DNA of 64,000 nucleotides, taken from Bordetella parapertussis. GTDB lineage: Bacteria > Pseudomonadota > Gammaproteobacteria > Burkholderiales > Burkholderiaceae_B. Shown here one piece after another: positions 27,985 through 37,084 of this stretch. The position numbers were made by a program, and so were the translations under genes. A model generated the notes under the pieces. It saw only the letters and a program-made list of their open reading frames with translations. It was not told the DNA's origin and searched no databases. The stretch is from NCBI GenBank assembly GCA_945887835.1, contig CAMCZQ010000001.1, positions 1 to 64,000 on the forward strand, read 5' to 3'. Within the stretch, counting starts at the first letter, position 1, and every line of letters begins with the position of its first letter.

Positions 27985-29015
27985 TGCCCGCGACGCTCAG
28001 CCGCCTGCTCAGGCTGATCGGTGTGTGTGTCTTGCTTGCCCTGCTTGGCGCCTGCTCTGGCGGTGGTAAACGCAGCGGAGGCTACTATCTCGATGACGGC
28101 CCAGATGCCAACCCACCCGCGAACCTGGACGCTGTGCCAGACGCAGTCCCTAAAATCGAAGCTTTCACCCCGAGTACAAGCAAGCCATACGTCATTTTTG
28201 GGAAAACCTACACCCCTGACGTGAGTGGCGGGCCTTACAGAGCGCAGGGGCACGCCTCGTGGTACGGCAGAAAATTTCATGGTAAGGCAACCGCAAACGG
28301 TGAGCGTTACGACATGTACGGCATGACTGCCGCACACCCCACACTGCCTCTGCCCAGTTATGTGCGCGTCACCCGGCTCTCGAATAACAAAAGCATCGTT
28401 GTGCGCGTCAATGATCGAGGTCCTTTTTTAAACAACCGCCTGATTGACTTGTCGTACGTTGCGGCCTACAAGTTAGGCATGCTCAGCCCCGGCAGCGCCG
28501 AAGTGCTCGTCGAGCGGATCACACCCGAGCAAATTCGAAGCTGGCAATCCGCCCCAGTGCCTGCCAGTTTTGTTGCCGCGACAACCGTAACAACCGTGCC
28601 GCCGCCCGCCGCGGCAAGTGCGCCCACACCGATGGTGGCCCAAGCGCAAGAGCCCAAGCCTGTTAGCGACACGCCTGCCCTGAGCGACACCGCCAGACAG
28701 AGCGCCAGCGCTACCAGCGCAACTAGCACCGCCTCGGCCGCCACCCCAGTCACGTCCGCTCAGGTACCCGTCGCGCCAGGCAGTATGTTTTTACAACTTG
28801 GCGCCTTTGCCGATGCAAGCAAAGCTCAGGCCCTGGCGACGCGGGTGTCGAGCCAAATTCCGGCAGACTTAGGCGCCTCTGTCCGTGTCGATCTAGGCAG
28901 CAACAACTTGCATCGCGTCAGAATCGGCCCGTTCGCCAACCGCGAAGCGGCCGTGCAGGCGCTCAGCCCGATACAAACCTCGACAGGTGTGACGCCAAGT
29001 TTGTCGCCGCCTTAA
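27984..29015 (+). CDS. rlpA: RlpA-like septal lipoprotein with SPOR domain
   Basis: The 343-residue protein is a lipoprotein: the leader ends in LLGAC with the lipidated C24. A double-psi beta-barrel (RlpA core, about 86-175) contains GHASWYGRKFHGKATANGE and RVNDRGPF, the motifs of lytic transglycosylase RlpA. A long Ala/Thr/Ser/Pro-rich linker leads to a C-terminal SPOR domain (about 265-340) that binds denuded septal peptidoglycan. RlpA cleaves glycan strands without stem peptides during division. It overlaps rapZ by one base, an unusual neighbour since rlpA more often sits with mrdA/mrdB. It overlaps the convergent rsmI by four bases. Confidence 0.93.
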   Translation: MPATLSRLLRLIGVCVLLALLGACSGGGKRSGGYYLDDGPDANPPANLDAVPDAVPKIEAFTPSTSKPYVIFGKTYTPDVSGGPYRAQGHASWYGRKFHGKATANGERYDMYGMTAAHPTLPLPSYVRVTRLSNNKSIVVRVNDRGPFLNNRLIDLSYVAAYKLGMLSPGSAEVLVERITPEQIRSWQSAPVPASFVAATTVTTVPPPAAASAPTPMVAQAQEPKPVSDTPALSDTARQSASATSATSTASAATPVTSAQVPVAPGSMFLQLGAFADASKAQALATRVSSQIPADLGASVRVDLGSNNLHRVRIGPFANREAAVQALSPIQTSTGVTPSLSPP

Positions 29016-29953
29016 GCGGACGGTTTACGCGCCAGCGCGCGCGCATAGAGCGTATCGCGCGCCAGCCCTGTGGCTTTAGCGGCGATACGTGCGGCATCAC
29101 GCACCGACACAGCCTCGAGCAAGGCATCGAGCCACACATCAACGGCTGCGGCCCCCTCAAGATCAAGCTCAGCACTAGCCAGCGGTTCGAGCGGGCACAC
29201 AATCACCACATATTCGCCCTGCTCGCGGTGCGAGTCCGCGGCCAACCAGGCTTGCGCCTGCGCCAGCGGCATCCGAGCAAGCTCTTCAAACCGTTTGGTC
29301 AGTTCGCGCGCAAACGCAACCTGACGCTCAGGTCCTAACACCTCAAGCAAGTCTTGCACGCTTGCCTGAATGCGATGCGGAGCCTCATAAAACACCGTCG
29401 CTGCAGGCAATTGGGTCCAAGTGCGAAACCAGCGCTGACGCGCCATCGACTTGATGGGTGCGAAGCCGGCAAAAACAAAACCGGGTGACGCATCGGTCGT
29501 GACCCCAGTGCCCATCAACGCGGTGATCACCGCACTAGGCCCCGGTAAAGGCACCACTTTGAGTCCGGCCGCATGCACCGCCTGTACTACCCGCCCGCCT
29601 GGATCGCTCACAGCGGGCGAGCCTGCGTCAGACACTAACGCCACCCGTTGCCCTGCCTGCAAGCGCTCGACAATCGCGGCCGCTGCACTTACCTCATTAT
29701 GGCGATGCACTGCGATGAGTGGGGTGCTGATTCCCCAGGCCTCGAGCAGGATGCGACTGGCGCGGGTATCTTCGGCCGCAATCACATCGGCACGGTCTAA
29801 CGCCTGCCACCCCCGCAAAGTCAGATCGCCCAGATTACCGATTGGGGTCGCCACAACATACAGAGCATGGGTAGGCCACGACTGCGCGTCTACCCGTTGC
29901 CCAACACGCTGCCAGGCCTCGGGCAAATCTTCAGGTAAGACATTTTGAGCCAT
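29012..29953 (-). CDS. rsmI: 16S rRNA (cytidine1402-2'-O)-methyltransferase RsmI
   Basis: RsmI methylates the ribose of C1402 in the decoding centre of 16S rRNA. The 313-residue chain has the tetrapyrrole-methylase fold: [18 protein letters not shown] at 31-48, AAEDTRASR near 60, and the glycine-rich [14 protein letters not shown] motif. It is divergent from yraN, the same arrangement as rsmI and the lpoA-yraN-diaA-dolP set in E. coli, with lpoA absent here. The frame starts at 29953 with 30 additional residues before the first motif, so a later start is possible but no better candidate was seen. Confidence 0.95.
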   Translation of the reverse strand: MAQNVLPEDLPEAWQRVGQRVDAQSWPTHALYVVATPIGNLGDLTLRGWQALDRADVIAAEDTRASRILLEAWGISTPLIAVHRHNEVSAAAAIVERLQAGQRVALVSDAGSPAVSDPGGRVVQAVHAAGLKVVPLPGPSAVITALMGTGVTTDASPGFVFAGFAPIKSMARQRWFRTWTQLPAATVFYEAPHRIQASVQDLLEVLGPERQVAFARELTKRFEELARMPLAQAQAWLAADSHREQGEYVVIVCPLEPLASAELDLEGAAAVDVWLDALLEAVSVRDAARIAAKATGLARDTLYARALARKPSA

Positions 29954-30090
29954 ATCAGAGCGCCAAGCGTGTGAATTGTGGCAGTGTAGACCGCCTGCGA
30001 GCCTGCGTCAGCACCTCGCCCCCTTTACCCAAACCTGTTTGCAGCCTCTGGGCACAAAACACGTTGCAATCTGAAGCCTCCTGCCACCAA

Positions 30091-30612
30091 ATGATGCCAC
30101 CCTTTTTTTCACAGCCCGAGGCTTTTTTTGCCATCGCGCAACACGCTCAGCGTAAAGCCCTGCAAGCGCGCAAACGCAAGCTGGCGCGCCAAAATCGTCC
30201 GCCAACGCGGGCTGCCACCCCCGCACACGTGCCACAACGCTCGAGTCGTCAACAAATTGGTGATTGCTACGAGCAAGCCGCCTGGCAGTTGCTCGAACAG
30301 GCAGGTTGCGCCTTACTCGCCCGCCAACTGGGCTGCCCGGTTGGAGAGCTGGATTTGGTCGTGCGCGAGGGCGCCGAACTGGTCTTTGTCGAGGTTCGCC
30401 GGCGCGCCTCGGCGCGCTTTGGCGGTGCCGCCGCGAGTGTCTCGGCGGGCAAACAGCGACGCCTGCTACGTGCCGCGCAGTGGTGGTTACCCACCCTCGT
30501 GCGCCGTCACTTTGCGGGTCGGATTCCGCCTTGCCGCCTCGACGTCATTACCTTCGGCCCCGAAGGGGCTGCCTGGCATCGCGACGCCGTGCGCTTGACT
30601 CAGGATAAGTGA
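30091..30612 (+). CDS. YraN family (UPF0102) endonuclease-like protein
   Basis: YraN proteins have a Holliday-junction-resolvase-like fold of unproven function. The core motifs are here: [37 protein letters not shown] with the D-E-V-K-like acidic residues and a late LDVITF. From ATG 30091 the protein has 173 residues, of which about 55 precede the core and are basic and low in conservation. A GTG start at 29971 would add 40 more. It is divergent from rsmI and precedes gmhA, which matches the E. coli rsmI-yraN-diaA order. Confidence 0.85.
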   Translation: MMPPFFSQPEAFFAIAQHAQRKALQARKRKLARQNRPPTRAATPAHVPQRSSRQQIGDCYEQAAWQLLEQAGCALLARQLGCPVGELDLVVREGAELVFVEVRRRASARFGGAAASVSAGKQRRLLRAAQWWLPTLVRRHFAGRIPPCRLDVITFGPEGAAWHRDAVRLTQDK

Positions 30613-30618
30613 GATAAT
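30613..30618 (+). promoter_or_regulatory. Possible extended -10 element of gmhA
   Basis: GATAAT with an upstream TG two bases before (TGAGATAAT) lies immediately after the yraN stop and 28 bases before the gmhA start. It may give gmhA-dolP its own promoter. No convincing -35 is present at standard spacing. Confidence 0.35.
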
Positions 30619-30645
30619 ACGGTCTTCAGAGCTTTCATAAACACC

Positions 30646-31239
30646 ATGGATCTTGCCGCCAAACTGACCGCTCACTTTGAAGACAACATTGCTGCCACTC
30701 AGCGCAGCATGCAAACACTGTCTGAACCCCTGCTGCGTGCCATCGACCTTTGCTTTGGCTGCGTGACAAACAACGCCAAGATGCTGGCTTGTGGCAATGG
30801 TGGCTCAGCCGCCGATGCCCAACACTTCATCGCCGAGCTCGTGGGCCGCTTCGAGCGCGATCGCCTGCCACTTGCAGGGGTCGCTCTCAACACTGACACC
30901 TCAATTCTGACTGCCGTGGGTAACGACTACGGCTTTGAGCAGATCTTTGCCCGCCAGGTGATGGCGCTAGGCCAGCCAGGCGACGTATTGGTTGCGATTT
31001 CAACTAGTGGTCACTCCGCCAATGTGCGGCTGGCGATCGAAGCCGCGCACGCGCGCGAAATGAAAGTCATCGCGCTCACCGGCAAAGGCGGTGGCCCGAT
31101 CGGCAATCTACTTCATGCCGGCGACATCCATTTATGCGTGCCACACGAGCGCACGATGCGTATTCAAGAAGTTCATATTCTGCTGCTACATTTGCTATGC
31201 GATGGCATTGACACACTGTTACTCGGAGACCCCGCATGA
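30646..31239 (+). CDS. gmhA: Phosphoheptose isomerase GmhA (DiaA position)
   Basis: This 197-residue SIS protein has LACGNGGSAADAQHFIAELVGRF, ISTSGHSANV and RIQEVHILLLH. GmhA and DiaA are homologues; E. coli DiaA, found at this same map position, lacks the catalytic glutamate of GmhA. Here the glutamate (E64 in IAELVGRF) and histidine (H177 in QEVH) are both kept. This favours true sedoheptulose 7-phosphate isomerase activity for ADP-heptose, consistent with rfaE2 at 3892-4377. A dual role in DnaA interaction cannot be excluded. The next gene starts within its stop region, so they are coupled. Confidence 0.9.
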   Translation: MDLAAKLTAHFEDNIAATQRSMQTLSEPLLRAIDLCFGCVTNNAKMLACGNGGSAADAQHFIAELVGRFERDRLPLAGVALNTDTSILTAVGNDYGFEQIFARQVMALGQPGDVLVAISTSGHSANVRLAIEAAHAREMKVIALTGKGGGPIGNLLHAGDIHLCVPHERTMRIQEVHILLLHLLCDGIDTLLLGDPA

Positions 31240-31967
31240 AACTCATCCCGCTTGCTCGCCCCTTGCTGCTGTGCCTGGCCTTAGTCGGCACAAGTGCCCT
31301 GCTACAGGGCTGCGTAGCGCTACTGATCGGCGGCGCGGCTGCCACGACGGGCGTTGTGGTGGTCGACCGACGCACCGTGGGTCAACAAGTCGAAGACAAA
31401 ACCATCGAAATCAAAGTCGCCAACTCGATTCGCTCAAAATTTGGCGACAGCGTGCGCATCAACACCACCAGCTATGAGGGTGTGGTGCTCGTCACGGGCG
31501 ACTCACTGGGCAACGACCGCAAGGCTGCCATCACCGAAATCGCCAGCAAAACCCAAAGCGTGAAGTCGGTCTCAAATCAAGTCAATGTCGTCAAAGAAAC
31601 CGCCTCGTTTGGCGAACTCAGCAGCGACACGTGGCTAAGCTCTAAAGTCATGACGACGCTTGCAACCACCAACGAGGTCCCCTCACGCACCATCGTGGTG
31701 GTCACCGATCGCAGCGTGGTGTATTTGATGGGTTTGGTCACACAGCGAGAAGGTGACCTGGCGGCTGCAGCGACGGCGCAGGTCAGTGGTGTCAAGCGCG
31801 TTGACAAACTTTTTCAAGTCATCTCGCCGGCCGAAGCTAACAAACTAGACGATTCAAATCGCATTTTTAATAGAAGCTCAAGCGGCACCACCACCCCTCT
31901 TGGTGAAGCGCCCAGCACTGCTGCGCCCGCAGCGGGCGCTGGCGTCGAGGTGTTGCCGATCAAATGA
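31236..31967 (+). CDS. dolP: DolP-like outer-membrane lipoprotein with two BON domains
   Basis: This 243-residue lipoprotein has the lipobox LQGC (C26) and a glycine/alanine-rich segment, followed by two BON domains (about 50-115 and 125-195), with EIKVANSIRSKFGD and VVVTDRSVVYLMGLV. DolP (YraP) in E. coli supports BAM complex function and binds anionic phospholipid at the outer membrane. Here the C-terminal 40 residues are a Ser/Thr/Ala/Pro-rich tail not seen in E. coli. The start overlaps gmhA by four bases and the end overlaps the TlpA-like gene by four, so the set forms one operon. Confidence 0.92.
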   Translation: MKLIPLARPLLLCLALVGTSALLQGCVALLIGGAAATTGVVVVDRRTVGQQVEDKTIEIKVANSIRSKFGDSVRINTTSYEGVVLVTGDSLGNDRKAAITEIASKTQSVKSVSNQVNVVKETASFGELSSDTWLSSKVMTTLATTNEVPSRTIVVVTDRSVVYLMGLVTQREGDLAAAATAQVSGVKRVDKLFQVISPAEANKLDDSNRIFNRSSSGTTTPLGEAPSTAAPAAGAGVEVLPIK

Positions 31968-32455
31968 AAAAGCTGTTTGCTGCCGCGGTTGTTGCCACGC
32001 TTTGCGGCTTGGGCTTTTGGCTGTTCGCCAGCCCGCCGACGCAGGCACCCGAGGTTACGTTCTCAACACTCTCGGGCAAACAGCTGCAAATGTCAGAGCT
32101 GCGGGGCAAGGTCATACTGGTTAAGTTTTGGGCCACCAGCTGCGTCACTTGCGTCGCCCAAATGCCTGACAATATGGATAACTTCAATACCTATCACACC
32201 AAAGGTTTTGAAGTCGTCGCTGTCGCCATGCAGTACGACCCAGCAAACTACGTTATTAATTTTGTCGAGACACGCAAAATTCCGTTTACCGTTGCCCTCG
32301 ACACTCGCGGTCAGGTGGCTCAGGCGTTTGGAGACGTCAAACTTACCCCGACCGCTTTCCTGATTGATAAAAATGGCAAGATTCTAAAACGCTATCTCGG
32401 TGAATACGACAAAGCAGAGTTTCGCCGTACGCTCGAAAAAGCGCTGGCAGGCTAA
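31964..32455 (+). CDS. TlpA-like periplasmic thioredoxin
   Basis: The 163 residues start with an N-terminal membrane anchor or signal (about 4-22) followed by a thioredoxin fold with the redox motif CVTC (C60 and C63 in FWATSCVTC) and a cis-proline region LTPTAFLIDKNGKI. TlpA/ResA-like proteins reduce disulfides in the periplasm, often in cytochrome or other metal-centre maturation. The substrate is not evident. Translation is coupled to the DolP-like lipoprotein by an ATGA overlap, so a link with outer-membrane quality control is a reasonable guess. Confidence 0.88.
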   Translation: MKKLFAAAVVATLCGLGFWLFASPPTQAPEVTFSTLSGKQLQMSELRGKVILVKFWATSCVTCVAQMPDNMDNFNTYHTKGFEVVAVAMQYDPANYVINFVETRKIPFTVALDTRGQVAQAFGDVKLTPTAFLIDKNGKILKRYLGEYDKAEFRRTLEKALAG

Positions 32456-32545
32456 GCGCTTCGTCAAACACTACGTTCGCCACACACTACAATTATTCTC
32501 GCCGCACCTGTTGGTTTCCCTTCAATACGCCTTTTCTGTTGCTAA

Positions 32546-33451
<906 letters not shown>

Positions 33452-33458
33452 AGCTCAC

Positions 33459-34247
33459 GTGCCTCGGCTGCGTTTTCCGCAACAGCCGCCCGTGCGCTCG
33501 CGCCGGGCGGGTGTGCATCGGCCGTTAGCGACCGGACAGTCGCTAGCAGGTGCAACCGCGCAGGAACAGCAGTCACCGGTTTGGCTGTTTGATCTGGACA
33601 ATACGCTGCACGACACCTCTTACAAGATTTTTCGCGAGATCAATCTGGGCATGACCGCTGCAGTCATGGAAACCCTCAAGCTCAACGAGAAGGACGCGAG
33701 CGAACTGCGCACGCGGTACTGGCGGCGCTATGGGGCGACTCTGCTGGGGCTGGTACAGCATCACAATATCGACCCTCACGCGTTTTTGCAGCGAAGCCAC
33801 GCCTTTGAGGTGGCGCCGCTCGTAAGGGCCGAGCGAGGTTTGCGCGATAAACTCAACCGCCTGTCTGGACGCAAAATATTATTCACAAATGCGCCGCTGC
33901 ATTACGCCCGCGCCGTACTCAAACACCTGGGTATTTTGCGCTGTTTTGACCAGCTCTGGGGCGTTGAACAAATGCAATTGCATGGCCGCTTTCGCCCCAA
34001 ACCCTCGGTCACCCTGATGCGACACGTACTCGCCCAAGAGGGCATCCACCCCAGACGCGCTGTCCTGGTCGAAGATACGATCGAAAATCTTCGCAGCGCC
34101 CGTAAGGCAGGTTTACGCACGGTGCACGTTTTTCATCCGGGCACGCCCTTTGGGCGAGGCAAAAGCGGTCGCCCCGATTTTGTTGACTTGCGGGTAAACT
34201 CCGTTGGTCACCTATTGTTACAGAAGCGGCCGCTGCGAGGCGCTTGA
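33459..34247 (+). CDS. HAD-family pyrimidine 5'-nucleotidase-like protein
   Basis: The 262-residue protein carries HAD motif I VWLFDLDNTLHDTSYK (D45 and D47) and motifs II-IV as KILFTNAP, the lysine in FRPKPS and VLVEDTIENL. This matches the Phm8/Sdt1-type pyrimidine 5'-nucleotidase subgroup, which dephosphorylates UMP and CMP or related nucleotides. The first 40 residues are Pro/Arg-rich, so the GTG start at 33459 is uncertain, and GTG 33513 is an alternative. It lies between argB and slmA, separated by seven and 44 bases. Substrate remains inferred from family naming. Confidence 0.85.
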   Translation: MPRLRFPQQPPVRSRRAGVHRPLATGQSLAGATAQEQQSPVWLFDLDNTLHDTSYKIFREINLGMTAAVMETLKLNEKDASELRTRYWRRYGATLLGLVQHHNIDPHAFLQRSHAFEVAPLVRAERGLRDKLNRLSGRKILFTNAPLHYARAVLKHLGILRCFDQLWGVEQMQLHGRFRPKPSVTLMRHVLAQEGIHPRRAVLVEDTIENLRSARKAGLRTVHVFHPGTPFGRGKSGRPDFVDLRVNSVGHLLLQKRPLRGA

Positions 34248-34291
34248 GTCGTGCCGCATTTTTTTAACCCTTTCTGTTGGGCGAGATGACT

Positions 34292-34867
34292 ATGTCAGCC
34301 AAACCGGGCGAACGCAAACATCAGATCCTGCAGATGCTCGCAGAAATGCTCGAGCAGCCTCGGGCAGCGCGCATCACAACGGCGGCCCTGGCGGCTCGAC
34401 TGCAGTGCTCAGAGGCGGCACTTTATAGGCACTTTGCCAGCAAAGCGCAGATGTTCGAGGGATTGTTTGAGTTTATCGAGACCACAATCTTCAGTCTGGT
34501 GAATCAAATCATCGCTGACGAGACCAATGGTGTCGAGCAAGCCCGCAAAATCGCAGTGATGTTAGTGACCTTCGCCCAACGCAATCGTGGCATGACTCGG
34601 GTGCTTTGCGGCGACGCCTTAGTGACCGAAGACGAGCGCCTGCAGGCCCGCGTCAGTCAAATCACAGAACGCATTGAAACAACGTTTAAACAAGCCCTGC
34701 GCGGCGCGGTTACGGCCGGGGTGCTAGACCCCGCCACCGAGATTACCCCGCTGGCAGCGCTCTTAACGCACTGTGTCTTAGGCAGTTGGCTGCGCTTCGC
34801 ACAAAGTCGCTGGCAGTCTACGCCCACGACTCACATCGACGCCCAACTGCGTCTGATCTTAGGCTGA
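34292..34867 (+). CDS. slmA: Nucleoid occlusion factor SlmA (TetR family)
   Basis: SlmA is a TetR-like DNA-binding protein that blocks FtsZ ring assembly over the nucleoid. From ATG 34292 it is 191 residues, with an N-terminal helix-turn-helix (ARITTAALAARLQCSEAALYRHF) and LVNQIIADE and FAQRNRGMTRVLCGDALV, both diagnostic. A GGGCGAG ribosome site six bases before ATG 34292 decides between it and ATG 34286 or TTG 34277. Its end overlaps the convergent ThiF/MoeB-like gene by nine bases. Confidence 0.92.
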   Translation: MSAKPGERKHQILQMLAEMLEQPRAARITTAALAARLQCSEAALYRHFASKAQMFEGLFEFIETTIFSLVNQIIADETNGVEQARKIAVMLVTFAQRNRGMTRVLCGDALVTEDERLQARVSQITERIETTFKQALRGAVTAGVLDPATEITPLAALLTHCVLGSWLRFAQSRWQSTPTTHIDAQLRLILG

Positions 34868-35626
34868 CGGGCCCGCGACACGCGTCGCACAGACTGGGCA
34901 CCCCGGATCACGCTTGACGCGCACGCGGTGCCAGTCCATTTCGAAGGCGTCCAGAATCAAGAGTTGCCCCTTAAGCGATTGACCCACGTGCGACAGCACC
35001 TTGAGGGCCTCGGCGGCCTGCATACTGCCGATGATGCCCACCAAGGGGGAGAACACCCCGGTTGAGGCGCAGGTTGCGGCCTCGAGATCTTCAGCTTCAG
35101 GAAACAAACAGTGATAGCAGGGCGCTGTGGCGTCGCGTGGATCGAACACGCTAATTTGACCCTCGAAGCGAATCGCAGCGCCAGAGACTAAAGGCTTATT
35201 GTGCTTGACGCAGGCTCGATTAATCGCGTGACGCGTGGCAAAATTATCGGTGCAATCCAACACCACATCCACCTGAGCAATTTGCGCATCAAGCATGTCG
35301 CCCGCCAGGCGAACGGTGCGTGTTTCGACCGTGATCTCCGGGTTCAAAGCGAGTAAGGCGTCTCGTCCGGATTCGGCTTTTAAAGCGCCCAAACGTGAAG
35401 TTTGGTGCAAGATTTGTCGCTGCAAATTACTGATTTCAACCGTGTCATGGTCGGCCAAAATAATCGTCCCAACCCCCGCAGAGGCCAGATACATGGCGGC
35501 GGGCGAACCCAAACCGCCTGCCCCAACCACCAGCGCTGTACTTGCCAAAAGCTTCGCTTGCCCTTCTATCCCAAACTCGTCGAGCAAAATATGTCTGGCA
35601 TAGCGCAGCAATTGTGCATCGTTCAT
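34859..35626 (-). CDS. moeB: HesA/MoeB/ThiF family adenylyltransferase
   Basis: This 255-residue E1-like enzyme adenylates the C-terminal glycine of a small sulfur carrier. Motifs are the ATP loop VVGAGGLGSP at 33-42, DHDTVEISNLQRQ, DCTDNFATRHAIN, the zinc pairs CYHC and CPVC, and the ATCASTGVFSPL cysteine. MoeB serves molybdopterin synthase and ThiF serves ThiS; the two families overlap. Since thiG is in the window and no other E1 is seen, it may serve either or both. It is overlapped at its start by ctpA by four bases, the last gene of the gpmA-envC-ctpA-moeB run. Confidence 0.88.
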   Translation of the reverse strand: MNDAQLLRYARHILLDEFGIEGQAKLLASTALVVGAGGLGSPAAMYLASAGVGTIILADHDTVEISNLQRQILHQTSRLGALKAESGRDALLALNPEITVETRTVRLAGDMLDAQIAQVDVVLDCTDNFATRHAINRACVKHNKPLVSGAAIRFEGQISVFDPRDATAPCYHCLFPEAEDLEAATCASTGVFSPLVGIIGSMQAAEALKVLSHVGQSLKGQLLILDAFEMDWHRVRVKRDPGCPVCATRVAGPSA

Positions 35627-37029
35627 TTTTTAGCCGCCGCGCCCCCGCTAGGTTCGGTCGCACTCACCGCCTTAGGCTTGGCGACTGCTTTTTGCCGAGG
35701 CTTGCCATCTAAGAAATTGATCGCTTGTTGCAACTGAAAATCTTCGGGCGCACCAAAAGTAAACATTTTATCGGTATTGGCCAGGGGTGGTTCATCCGCC
35801 GTGCCTTTTACCTCAGTTTCATTTTGTCGATTACTTAAATGTCTTTGTAAATCAGCCTCGCGCGGGACACGGAATAAATCACCCTCAGCGGTATCGGCCA
35901 CGACCTCATCGGGGACGATGCCTGTGGCTTGAATCGAACGACCGTTAGGCGTGTAATAGCGCGAAGTCGTGAGCTTAATGGCCGTGTTTTCAGAGATCGG
36001 CAAAATCACCTGCACAGACCCTTTACCGAAGGTACGGTTGCCCATAATCGTGGCACGCTTGTGGTCTTGCAAGGCACCTGCCACGATCTCTGAGGCCGAG
36101 GCTGAACCCACGTTCACGAGCACCACCATTGGCACTGTTTTTACCCAACTGGGCAAGCCAGACAAGTAATCAGATTCGCCGCGTGCGTAGTCAGAGGCAA
36201 CAGCCAGGTACTTATGTTTTGAATCGGGTGCGCGCCCGTCGGTCGACACCACCAGGGTGTTGGGTTTCAGAAACGCAGCTGACACACCAATGGCACTGTT
36301 GAGCAAACCACCCGGATCGTTACGCAGATCGAGGATCAAGGCGCGAGGCGCACCTTTGACGCTGAGGTCTTTCAGGTGTCGCACAAGATCCGAGCCCGTT
36401 TTTTCTTGGAACTGGGCGATGCGCACGTAACCGATATTATCGTCGAGCATTTTGCTGCGAACGCTGCGCACACGAATCGTGTCACGAACGATTTTAATCA
36501 CCAACGGCTGCGCCTGACCTTGGCGAATAATGGTCAAAGTAATTGGCGTCTTGACTGGGCCACGCATGAGCTTGACCGCATCAGTCAGCGTCAGGCCTTT
36601 AGTCGACTTATCATCGATCTTTGAAATCAAATCACCCGAACGAATGCCTGCGCGTGCAGCTGGAGTGTCTTCGATTGGCGAAATCACCTTCACCATTCCG
36701 TCTTCAGTGCCAACTTCGATTCCTAAACCACCAAACTCGCCTTGCGTGGCCGTTTGCATTTCTTTAAAAGCGTCGGCATCAAGATAAGCGGAGTGGGGGT
36801 CAAGATCAGACAACATGCCGGCGATCGCGCCGTCAATCAGTTTTTTGTCGGTGACTGGCTCGACGTAGTTGTTTTTAATCGCCGACAACACATTTGAGAA
36901 TTGTCTGAGCTCGTCGAGCGGCAAAGGCGAACCGCGTTGCGCCAGAGCGGTGATGCCCATGCTGAGCAGAATGCCCGCGATCACGCCAACTGAGACCAAA
37001 CCGAAACCACGTATTTTACGAGTGCCCAT
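35623..37029 (-). CDS. ctpA: C-terminal processing peptidase CtpA (S41 family)
   Basis: This 468-residue serine protease has an N-terminal membrane anchor (about 9-30), a PDZ domain (about 85-165, with GLGIEVGTEDG and GIRSGDLISKID), and an S41 catalytic core with the Ser in GSASASEIVAGAL near 310 and the Lys in FGKGSVQ near 333. Such proteases trim periplasmic proteins including cell-wall hydrolases. A Ser/Lys/Ala-rich C-terminal tail follows. ATG 37029 is preceded by CAGGA at a good distance, favouring it over GTG/ATG codons up to 37053. It is in the gpmA-envC-ctpA operon, so it may regulate EnvC-dependent septal hydrolysis. Confidence 0.95.
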   Translation of the reverse strand: MGTRKIRGFGLVSVGVIAGILLSMGITALAQRGSPLPLDELRQFSNVLSAIKNNYVEPVTDKKLIDGAIAGMLSDLDPHSAYLDADAFKEMQTATQGEFGGLGIEVGTEDGMVKVISPIEDTPAARAGIRSGDLISKIDDKSTKGLTLTDAVKLMRGPVKTPITLTIIRQGQAQPLVIKIVRDTIRVRSVRSKMLDDNIGYVRIAQFQEKTGSDLVRHLKDLSVKGAPRALILDLRNDPGGLLNSAIGVSAAFLKPNTLVVSTDGRAPDSKHKYLAVASDYARGESDYLSGLPSWVKTVPMVVLVNVGSASASEIVAGALQDHKRATIMGNRTFGKGSVQVILPISENTAIKLTTSRYYTPNGRSIQATGIVPDEVVADTAEGDLFRVPREADLQRHLSNRQNETEVKGTADEPPLANTDKMFTFGAPEDFQLQQAINFLDGKPRQKAVAKPKAVSATEPSGGAAAKK

Positions 37030-37084
37030 GCACATTCCTGAGTTAAAAACCATTAAAGCTCAAACACTGCGACTGCCGCGCGCA

